Shown: one piece after another, positions 5,314 through 10,645 of the stretch
How positions within the stretch are numbered: the stretch's first letter is position 1
Layout of the letters: every line of letters begins with the position of its first letter
Origin: Bacillaceae bacterium UBA7792
Lineage (GTDB): Bacteria; Bacillota; Bacilli; Bacillales; Cytobacillaceae
Direction: 5' to 3'
Assembly (NCBI GenBank): GCA_002480735.1
Contig: DLCS01000235.1
Location: forward strand, 1-10,645
Length of the DNA stretch: 10,645 nucleotides
The notes under the pieces: model-generated
Databases searched by the model: none
What the model was told of the DNA's origin: nothing
Seen by the model: only the letters and a program-made list of their open reading frames with translations
Translations under genes and position numbers: made by a program

Positions 5314-8166
5314 ATGGCTTACCAATCAAAGAAACACCGTAAGTTCGTAGCATCTGCTGTTACAGCTGCAGTAGTAGCATCAGCAGTTGCACCAGCAGCT
5401 GGATTCGCAGCTGAAGCACCAAAATTCAAGGATGAGATTCCTAACTGGGCTGTAAAATCTGTTGATTATCTAGTAGGCAAGAAAGCAATTGAAGGAAATC
5501 CAGATGGAACATTTGCTCCAAATGCTAACCTTACTCGTGCTCAAGCAGCGAAGATTCTTGCATTAACTCTAGACCTTAATGTTGATGACAGTGCTAAGAG
5601 CTCTTTCAAAGATGTTTCTGCAACACACTGGGCACAACCTTTCATTGCTGCTATTCAAGCACAGAAAAAAGGCGTAATTGATGGTGATGACAAAGGGAAC
5701 TTCAACCCTGAAAAGCCGATCACTCGCCAAGAATTAGCAAAAATGGTTGTAACTGCTTATGACTTTAAATTAGATGAGTCAGCTATTTTAGATTTCAAAG
5801 ATAACACTGGTTGGGGTAAGGAGTTTGTAAACATTCTTGCTAGCCTAGGTGTTGTTGAAGGTGTTGCTGATGGAAAATTCGATCCGAATGCAAAAGTTAC
5901 TCGTGCTCAAGCAGCAGCTTTTGTACACCGTGCTGAAGTTCCTTCAGAGCGTAAAGATGTTAAAACTTCTGAAGTTAAAATTACTAGTGCAAATGCGATT
6001 AACGCTAAAACACTTGAAGTTAAGTTCAATTCAGCTGTAAATACATCAAAAGCTAAAATTACTGTTAAGCGTGGTACAGTATCACCGACCGTGAAGGAAA
6101 TCAAATTTTCTGAAGATAAAAAATCAGCAACAGTTGAATTTACAACCAATATGTTAGCTGGTGACTATACGGTAACTGTTGAGGGACTTTCCGAGAAAGC
6201 TCTAACAAGCACTGTTAAAGTAGAGGCTGAGAAATTAAGTTCTATTGCATTCCTTTCTGATATTGCAGTTATATCAGGCGATAATATTACTACTTCAGTT
6301 GTAGCTAAAAATCAATATGGCGAAACAATTAACACGAAAATAAATACATCTACAAATACAAATATTTCTGGTACAACTTCAAAAGGTTCTTCAGTTGCAA
6401 TTAATTCAAATGGTGTTTTAACTGTAACTGGTTCAACAGGATTATTTAAAGTTGACGATAAAGTTGTAGTAACAATAGTTGATGCTCAAACTGGTATTAG
6501 CACAAGCAAAACTTTAACAGTTGCAAAGGCTGCAGCAGTAGAATCAATTAAAGTTGGAGAAATTAAAACTGATGATAAGGATTTAGCTGCTAAAACATTG
6601 AATCTAGCAAACTACACAAGCAACGAATCTAAATTCTATATCCCAGTTGAAGTTAAAGACCAATATGGTAATGTGCTTAAAGCTAATGATTTAAACACTG
6701 CATTAACAGTTCATTCATCAAACACAAAAATCATTAAGCCAGCCGGTACTAAATTTGTAGATACTGACAATGGTACAGTATTAAAATTCCAAGCTTCTGA
6801 TGCAACTGCAACTCATGGTACAGCCGTATTAACATTTGTTGCTGCATCTACTGGTAAAACAGCAAATACAAATGTAACTATCAAAGAAAATTCAAAATTA
6901 GATGTTGTGACTTTAGAATCAGCATCACTTATTCAAAATAAGGCTTCTGAACTACCAATTTCTATTACTAATACGTATGGAGAAGAAGTAAATTTATATG
7001 ATGTTTCAGTGAGCGGTTCTGGTAGTGGAACATTAACATTAGATGGTAATACTACAATTACTGCAACTAACGCTACTCTTTCTATTGAAACTGACTATAT
7101 TAACAAAAAAGCTAAATTAAAAATTACTCCAAGTGGTAAAAATGTAACTGTTCAAGTTGTTACAGCTACTGGTAAAGCACAAGTATTATCTTTAACTGCA
7201 GAAGATACTCCGTCTGTATCTGCAATTAAAGGTTTAGACAAAGATTTCGTTTCACAATTAGCTAACGATGCTACTTTAGATACTGATTTGGCATCTGCAG
7301 TAGAATTTGTTGACCAATATGGAAACGATATTGCTGCACCGGCATTTGATGCTGCTGATTCATCAGCTGCTTTAGACTATACTGTTTTAGCAAAAGATGC
7401 TTCAAATACTGTGACATCATTAAATAATGGTGTTGTAACTGCTTCTAGTACTGCAGGGACAGAAGTATATGAAGTAGTATTAAAAGATGCTAATGGTAAC
7501 GTATTAGATAAATTAGATGTTACCGTAGGAGTTGTAGATGCTGACAAATTAACTGAATTTAGAATTGGTGATTTGAATAAATTCTACACTGGTGCATCTT
7601 CAGCTGCTCACAATCAAACAGTAGAAGTTTTTGGTATAGCAAATGGAAAAGATGTCGTAGTAAACCAATCAATGATTAAAGATGTTTACGCATCAAATGG
7701 TTTAACTGGATTTACTGGAGCATCATTTGCTGCTTCAGCAATTAATACAGATAATAAAGATGTAACATCAACTTTAACTGTGTTAGTGGCAAATTCAAAA
7801 TCAACATATACTTTAACTAAAGAAGTAACTTATAATAGTGCAGCTCCTTTAGCACAAAAAATAGTTACAAAATATGATGGAAAAGATGTAAGTGCAGCTG
7901 TTCAGGTACCATTTGCTGAGCTTAATAAAGGATTTACTCCAGCTGCAGTCTCAAAGAGTAAACTACAATTTGTAGCTAAGGACCAGTATGGTGTTCAAGT
8001 TGCAGATAATAAGTATACCTTTGTAACAACAAATAGAACTACTGCAGGTACTGTTTCAAGTGCAGGGGTTGGGTCTTCATTTGTTAGTGCAGATGCTGGT
8101 AAATCATTACAATTAAATGTTCGTGTTGATGGAGTTTCTACATCTATTAAAGTAATTGCACAATAA
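5314..8166 (+). CDS. S-layer protein with N-terminal triple SLH anchor and Ig-like repeat body
   Basis: A 950-residue exported protein, the probable S-layer lattice subunit. The start at 5314 gives a typical signal peptide, MAYQSKKHRK then an Ala/Val-rich core, cut near residue 32-33 (GFAA). SLH domains at about 37-86, 97-150 and 159-207 carry TRAQ, TRQE and TRAQ ligand motifs, unlike the TRAE/TREE forms of the neighbouring enzymes. From about 215 the protein is Thr/Ser/Val/Lys-rich, without cysteine or enzyme motifs. D/NQYG-type motifs recur at residues 333, 449, 553 (NTYG), 667 and 890, with a worn FG at 773, a spacing of about 104-119 residues as in chains of bacterial Ig-like domains. Codons are fairly balanced over the SLH part and become markedly AT-rich toward the 3' end. 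Three tandem promoters and a long leader fit very high expression. An SLH protein that does not form the lattice is the alternative. Confidence 0.92.
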   Translation: MAYQSKKHRKFVASAVTAAVVASAVAPAAGFAAEAPKFKDEIPNWAVKSVDYLVGKKAIEGNPDGTFAPNANLTRAQAAKILALTLDLNVDDSAKSSFKDVSATHWAQPFIAAIQAQKKGVIDGDDKGNFNPEKPITRQELAKMVVTAYDFKLDESAILDFKDNTGWGKEFVNILASLGVVEGVADGKFDPNAKVTRAQAAAFVHRAEVPSERKDVKTSEVKITSANAINAKTLEVKFNSAVNTSKAKITVKRGTVSPTVKEIKFSEDKKSATVEFTTNMLAGDYTVTVEGLSEKALTSTVKVEAEKLSSIAFLSDIAVISGDNITTSVVAKNQYGETINTKINTSTNTNISGTTSKGSSVAINSNGVLTVTGSTGLFKVDDKVVVTIVDAQTGISTSKTLTVAKAAAVESIKVGEIKTDDKDLAAKTLNLANYTSNESKFYIPVEVKDQYGNVLKANDLNTALTVHSSNTKIIKPAGTKFVDTDNGTVLKFQASDATATHGTAVLTFVAASTGKTANTNVTIKENSKLDVVTLESASLIQNKASELPISITNTYGEEVNLYDVSVSGSGSGTLTLDGNTTITATNATLSIETDYINKKAKLKITPSGKNVTVQVVTATGKAQVLSLTAEDTPSVSAIKGLDKDFVSQLANDATLDTDLASAVEFVDQYGNDIAAPAFDAADSSAALDYTVLAKDASNTVTSLNNGVVTASSTAGTEVYEVVLKDANGNVLDKLDVTVGVVDADKLTEFRIGDLNKFYTGASSAAHNQTVEVFGIANGKDVVVNQSMIKDVYASNGLTGFTGASFAASAINTDNKDVTSTLTVLVANSKSTYTLTKEVTYNSAAPLAQKIVTKYDGKDVSAAVQVPFAELNKGFTPAAVSKSKLQFVAKDQYGVQVADNKYTFVTTNRTTAGTVSSAGVGSSFVSADAGKSLQLNVRVDGVSTSIKVIAQ

Positions 8167-8179
8167 TTTCTCGAAGTGT

Positions 8180-8220
8180 GGGGATGGAGGGATACGGTAT
8201 AGGTACCTCGCTCCATTCCC
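8180..8220 (+). other. Hairpin in the S-layer 3' UTR
   Basis: GGGGATGGAG (8180-8189) pairs with CTCCATTCCC (8211-8220), 10 bp with one G-U pair. No T-tract follows, so it is not a terminator by itself. It starts 14 nt after the stop and could protect the mRNA 3' end. Confidence 0.45.
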
Positions 8221-8296
8221 TCTCGGGAAGTAAATTGATGATAGCAAACTTCTCACTTAAAATGGATTGGTAGACATATAGTCTTTCAACATATGG
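8213..8296. repeat. S-layer 3'-flank repeat, copy 1
   Basis: The segment has two parts seen again downstream. CCATTCCCTC followed by GATGATAGCAAACTTC recurs near 9405-9451 in diverged form. GATTGGTAGAC with a following TATAG and TTCAA (8265-8296) recurs at 9511-9542 and 10314-10345. Confidence 0.7.
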
Positions 8297-8336
8297 AAAG
8301 CTCTGTGGAGGAAAATCTCTGCGGAGCTTTTCTTTT
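8297..8336 (+). terminator. Intrinsic terminator of the S-layer gene
   Basis: Positions 8297-8311 pair with 8316-8330 as an uninterrupted 15-bp stem (four G-U pairs) around an AAAA loop. TCTTTT follows at 8331-8336. It lies 130 nt after the stop codon. Confidence 0.85.
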
Positions 8337-8342
8337 AGGACT

Positions 8343-8517
8343 GGTGCCTGTCACTCCCCCAATTTCAATTCAATTTCAATTTCGGGGCCTGAGCCCCACT
8401 CAGCTAATGTGGAAGCACGGGGACGGTTCTCCTGCTTCCAAAGATTTCTCTCCGCAAGCGACTTGTCATCCTATTTGTCTACTAATCTTCGACAAAATTA
8501 GAGGAATGACAGGCACC
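8343..8517. mobile_element. Small non-coding element with 15-bp terminal inverted repeats (MITE-like)
   Basis: GGTGCCTGTCACTCC (8343-8357) and GGAATGACAGGCACC (8503-8517) are reverse complements with one mismatch, bounding 175 bp. Inside are an AATTTCAATTC microrepeat, a GGGGC/GCCCC hairpin (8384-8397) and one copy of the dispersed hairpin repeat. No transposase is encoded and I see no clear target duplication, so mobility is inferred from form only. Confidence 0.45.
8411..8439. repeat. Dispersed hairpin repeat, copy 1
   Basis: GGAAGCA and TGCTTCC close a 7-bp stem. After a bulged C, GGGGA pairs with TCTCC around a CGGT loop. The form resembles REP-type extragenic palindromes of Firmicutes. 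It lies inside the 175-bp element. Confidence 0.85.
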
Positions 8518-8797
8518 TGTCCATTTTAGTTTAGCAGTTACAGAAACAGGGCCTGACCCCCACGTCGATAATGGAGCAACAATTAGACAGTAGATTTAAT
8601 AAATTATCCGCTCGACATTCTTATATTCCTGCTGTATTAAAGACTACTACACCCTACAAATTCCACCAGAATTACGCTTTTAATAATTTACCTCAATCCT
8701 GTCCCCCTTATCAACACAGTTGAAATGGATTGTACATTCACTAGTCCCTTCGAACCTACGTCTATATGGTATGAGATAATTTTTATTTCTCTTTATT

Positions 8798-8829
8798 TTG
8801 AAACCTTAACTATTATAGGATCGTATAAT
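8798..8829 (+). promoter_or_regulatory. Weak promoter candidate for the small membrane protein gene
   Basis: TTGAAA (8798-8803) and a perfect TATAAT (8824-8829) are present, but the 20-nt spacer is longer than normal. The predicted start near 8836 is just before the ribosome site. Confidence 0.3.
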
Positions 8830-8851
8830 TACTTAGAATCGGAGGGGATAA

Positions 8852-9280
8852 ATGATGATAAAACTTGATGATTTTCTAACCAGGCTATTTTCTAGTAGGA
8901 TAACAATTATTATCATGGGTTTATTAACAATATTATCTGCATTTATTGCTTTCCTAAAGGTTGATGATATGGAATTAAATGAGCTTTTACAAGGTGTAGC
9001 ACTATTGAATATTACAATTGCAATAGGATTAGCTGCGGTTTCTATTAGCCTTGATAAAGAAAGAAAAACACTTTTATTACTCAATGATATTATTCTGATT
9101 ATGTTAATAAGTGTTTTAAGCTATTTTTTATCCATGTGGGGAGAAGTAACACTTATGAGAGGTTATTTTTTTATATCAAGTTTAATGATTATCACTATAA
9201 TATTACGTGTTTTTAGACATATATTTCAGTATATTGAAAGCAATTATTTTGAGAATAGGAAGAAAAATAAGGGGCATTAA
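8852..9280 (+). CDS. Small hypothetical membrane protein (about four TM helices)
   Basis: I do not recognise this 142-residue protein. It is strongly hydrophobic, with likely membrane segments at about 17-35, 46-65, 78-95 and 102-120, a charged loop LDKERK at 68-72 between the second and third, and a basic tail NRKKNKGH. GGAGGGG (8841-8847) precedes two adjacent ATG codons: 8852 at 4 nt, and 8855 at a more normal 7 nt, so the protein may start at MIKLDDF. Codon use is AT-rich. It is the only convincing gene between the S-layer gene and the right edge and is flanked on both sides by repeats, which suggests an accessory or passenger gene. The good ribosome site and the intact hydrophobic pattern favour a real gene. 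No function is offered. Confidence 0.7.
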   Translation: MMIKLDDFLTRLFSSRITIIIMGLLTILSAFIAFLKVDDMELNELLQGVALLNITIAIGLAAVSISLDKERKTLLLLNDIILIMLISVLSYFLSMWGEVTLMRGYFFISSLMIITIILRVFRHIFQYIESNYFENRKKNKGH

Positions 9281-9404
9281 TAGATTTCGTGGGTCGATGG
9301 GACAGGTTCCTTGGGAACTTTTGGGCATGATCCCTGCTCAGCTAAAGTGTCCAGCGTTGATGCGTTGAAGTGAGTTAGAAATTACGGGACCTAACCCACA
9401 ACCG

Positions 9405-9451
9405 TCCCATTCCCTCCTGGAGGGAAAAGTGATGATGGCAAACTTCCCACC
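9405..9451. repeat. S-layer 3'-flank repeat, first part, copy 2
   Basis: CCATTCCCTC, then GTGATGATGGCAAACTTCCC, matches 8213-8259 with several substitutions. The GATTGGTAGAC part follows at 9511 after an inserted hairpin repeat. Confidence 0.6.
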
Positions 9452-9469
9452 ACATAGAGTGGAATGTTA

Positions 9470-9497
9470 GAAGCACAGGGACGGTTCTCCTGCTTCC
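9470..9497. repeat. Dispersed hairpin repeat, copy 2
   Basis: Same hairpin as at 8411, with CAGGGA instead of CGGGGA and the first G missing. It sits between the two halves of the S-layer 3'-flank echo. Confidence 0.85.
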
Positions 9498-9542
9498 TAC
9501 AACCAGCTTTGATTGGTAGACGTATAGGCCTTCAAATATGGG
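9498..9542. repeat. TACAACCAGC/GATTGGTAGAC repeat, copy at 9498
   Basis: Starts TACAACCAGCTTTGATTGG and continues GTAGACGTATAGG to ATATGGG. It is nearly identical to 10301-10345, and its second half matches the S-layer 3' UTR at 8265-8296. Confidence 0.75.
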
Positions 9543-9545
9543 CAT

Positions 9546-9576
9546 CCTTACGGAGTGGGATTTCCGTGGTTTTTTG
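9546..9576 (+). terminator. Terminator-like hairpin after the 3'-flank echo
   Basis: ACGGA (9550-9554) pairs with TCCGT (9563-9567); CC/GG extends it past a 2-nt bulge, and six T follow (9570-9575). It occupies the same relative place as the S-layer terminator. No gene ends nearby, so it may be a relic. Confidence 0.4.
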
Positions 9577-9684
9577 TAAGCCTATATTTAAATTAGAGAT
9601 ATAATATAATCCTGTTGCACGTCCTAGTATGATACGAGTATCAGTTTTTAAAAATGGTGGATATCTAATTACCCTAGAAAAATA

Positions 9685-9932
9685 TTGAATGCATAATGAC
9701 AATTCTCCTCCATGCCTTTTCATTTTATTTAGACGAGAGTTGTAGATGATGAGATCTGTGTTGGCTTGCTAAAACACTTCAGAATAAAATATTGACTAAT
9801 TATTCAAAATTGGCAATGAAATATGTTTTGGAATAGGATATGATAGAATCAGATCCTTGCTTATCTCAACATTATCCTGTTACACACGTAAGGGTTCTTC
9901 TTGTAAACCATCCACGAAAAAAATTCTAATTT
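9685..9932. repeat. Long direct repeat, copy 1
   Basis: About 248 bp that recurs at 10405-10645. Positions 9831-9877 are identical to 10555-10601 (47 bp); elsewhere there are scattered substitutions and small indels. It encodes nothing convincing. Confidence 0.88.
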
Positions 9933-10123
9933 CAATCAGATTTACTGAGCCTTTCCCTTTGACAGTAATTCATCGAACGTCTTAATTCACTTCCCCTAAC
10001 CATTCCCTAAAGCAAAAAATCTATTCTGCTGGTGAAAGTATATTTAGAAGAAACTAATTCCTTGAATCTATTAATCCCCCTTTAATGAATAAATATCATA
10101 TAACGAAGTGGAGGTGATCCCGG

Positions 10124-10152
10124 GGAAGCACGGGGACGGTTCTCCTGCTTCC
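10124..10152. repeat. Dispersed hairpin repeat, copy 3
   Basis: Identical to the copy at 8411-8439 over its full 29 bp. Confidence 0.88.
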
Positions 10153-10162
10153 AACCATAAAG

Positions 10163-10244
10163 TTGATAGCTTGGTTTTCATTTGATTTTCATCATAAATG
10201 AATCAATTTCATAAATCCGAGCCCTACGGGCTCAAGGCTATCAA
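10163..10244. other. Structured segment (possible three-way junction)
   Basis: TTGATAGC (10163-10170) pairs with GCTATCAA (10237-10244) and TTG/CAA extends it past one bulged G. Inside are TTGATT/AATCAA (10182-10187 with 10201-10206) and GAGCCC/GGGCTC around TAC (10219-10233). It lies between hairpin copies 3 and 4. Whether it is transcribed is unknown. Confidence 0.4.
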
Positions 10245-10272
10245 GCATTAAAAAAAGGAGTACCTCCCCAAA

Positions 10273-10300
10273 GAAGCACGGGGACGGTTCTCCTGCTTCC
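10273..10300. repeat. Dispersed hairpin repeat, copy 4
   Basis: Lacks the first G but is otherwise the same as copy 1. It is followed directly by TACAACCAGC, as in copy 2. Confidence 0.85.
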
Positions 10301-10345
10301 TACAACCAGCTTTGATTGGTAGACGTATAGGCTTTTCAATAATGG
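10301..10345. repeat. TACAACCAGC/GATTGGTAGAC repeat, copy at 10301
   Basis: Nearly identical to 9498-9542 and preceded by the same hairpin repeat, so hairpin plus this tail moved or was duplicated as one unit of about 75 bp. Confidence 0.8.
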
Positions 10346-10353
10346 GCATCCTG

Positions 10354-10384
10354 GGAAGCACAGGGACGGTTCTCTCCTGCTTCC
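10354..10384. repeat. Dispersed hairpin repeat, copy 5
   Basis: Same arms with an extra TC in the right half (TCTCTCC), followed by TACAACTAGC. It interrupts the repeat tail relative to the copy at 9498. Confidence 0.82.
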
Positions 10385-10404
10385 TACAACTAGCTTTGAT
10401 TATT

Positions 10405-10645
10405 TTGAAGGCATGATGACAATTCTCCTCAATGCCTTTTCATTTTATTTGGTCGAGAGTTGTAGATGATGAGGCTGGTGTTGGCTTGCTTGTAAAATAC
10501 TTCAGAATCAAAATATTGACCAATTATTTAAAATTGGCAATGAAATATGTATTAGAATAGGATATGATAGAATCAGATCCTTGCTTATCTCAACATTATC
10601 CCGTTACACAGGTAAGGAAACCATCCACGAAAAAAATTCTAATTT
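10405..10645. repeat. Long direct repeat, copy 2 (reaches the window edge)
   Basis: Matches 9685-9932, about 720 bp away, with small indels including loss of about 11 nt near 10615. It still matches at the last base, so it may continue outside the window. Confidence 0.88.
10408..10448 (+). terminator. Terminator-like hairpin at the start of direct-repeat copy 2
   Basis: AAGGCAT (10408-10414) pairs with ATGCCTT (10432-10438) around a 17-nt loop, followed by a T-rich run. Copy 1 has the same arms with one mismatch (9688-9694 with 9712-9718). No gene ends nearby. Confidence 0.35.

Larger units (their letters stand above)
9281..10645. other. Gene-free repeat field at the right edge
   Basis: About 1.36 kb with no supported gene on either strand. 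It contains four copies of the dispersed hairpin repeat, two echoes of the S-layer 3' flank, a twofold ~240-bp direct repeat, a three-way-junction-like structure and two terminator-like hairpins. 9933-10120 is unique AT-rich sequence in which I see nothing. Confidence 0.75.

Noticed and set aside
5849..6149. Two reading frames (63 residues plus strand, 80 residues minus strand) inside the S-layer gene
   Set aside because: Out-of-frame shadows; the plus-strand one is a Leu/Lys-rich run caused by the codon bias of the S-layer frame.
7995..8216. Minus-strand 73-residue frame over the S-layer 3' end
   Set aside because: It overlaps the S-layer stop and 3' UTR hairpin and has no supporting signal.
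8293..8529. 78-residue plus-strand frame after the S-layer gene
   Set aside because: It starts inside the S-layer terminator and runs through the 175-bp inverted-repeat element and a hairpin repeat, so it is repeat-derived.
8571..8723. 50-residue plus-strand frame beginning MEQQLDSRFNKLSARHSYIP
   Set aside because: Composition is protein-like, but there is no ribosome site before the ATG and no recognisable family. It may be a gene remnant; the support is too weak to annotate.
9299..9325. Possible terminator after the small membrane protein gene (GTTCC/GGAAC then TTTT)
   Set aside because: The stem is only 5-7 bp with a 3-nt loop and a short T run, and the sequence resembles the GGGACAGGTTCC-type dispersed repeats; not convincing.
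9532..9723. 63-residue minus-strand frame
   Set aside because: It spans the 3'-flank echo and the start of the long direct repeat; no ribosome site or protein features.
9959..9987. TTGACA with TTAATT 17 nt downstream as a promoter
   Set aside because: The -10 match is poor and no gene follows in the window.
8411..10384. CRISPR array interpretation of the repeated 28-31-bp palindromes
   Set aside because: Spacing is irregular (about 50 to 1060 bp), there are no uniform spacers and no cas genes.

Overview
The window looks like a low-GC Gram-positive chromosome, most probably a Bacillaceae or Planococcaceae species (Bacillus/Lysinibacillus type). This rests on strong AGGAGG-like ribosome sites, sigma-A promoters, T-tract terminators and a cluster of S-layer-homology (SLH) proteins next to a csaB-type gene. 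It is a cell-surface (S-layer) locus followed by a repeat-rich, nearly gene-free tail.

Layout. 2-319 (+) is the 3' end of a CsaB-like polysaccharide pyruvyltransferase, closed by a terminator. A short intergenic stretch holds five ATCGGTC words spaced 20-21 bp. Three surface enzymes follow, each with its own triple-SLH anchor: an N-acetylmuramoyl-L-alanine amidase (583-2004, +), a subtilisin-family protease (2130-3764, +) and an NlpC/P60 peptidase (3818-4810, -). The last two converge on a shared bidirectional terminator. A 0.5-kb divergent region carries three promoter-like signals and a 150-nt leader for the large S-layer protein gene (5314-8166, +), which ends in its own 3' UTR and terminator.

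From about 8340 to the right edge the sequence is mostly dispersed repeats: five copies of a 28-31-bp hairpin repeat, a 175-bp element with 15-bp terminal inverted repeats, echoes of the S-layer 3' flank, and a ~240-bp direct repeat present twice. The only convincing gene there is a small four-helix membrane protein of unknown function (8852-9280).

How the genes fit together. CsaB-type enzymes add the pyruvate ketal to the secondary cell-wall polysaccharide that SLH domains bind. The four other large genes encode SLH proteins that should use that ligand: one lattice protein and three wall- or protein-cutting enzymes positioned to remodel the wall and surface layer. The functional link is inference from gene content and family knowledge. 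I found no clear evidence of a wholly new system. The most unusual signals are the phased array upstream of the amidase, SLH-module shuffling between the enzymes, the layered S-layer promoter/leader region, and the repeat field that copies S-layer 3'-flank sequence.
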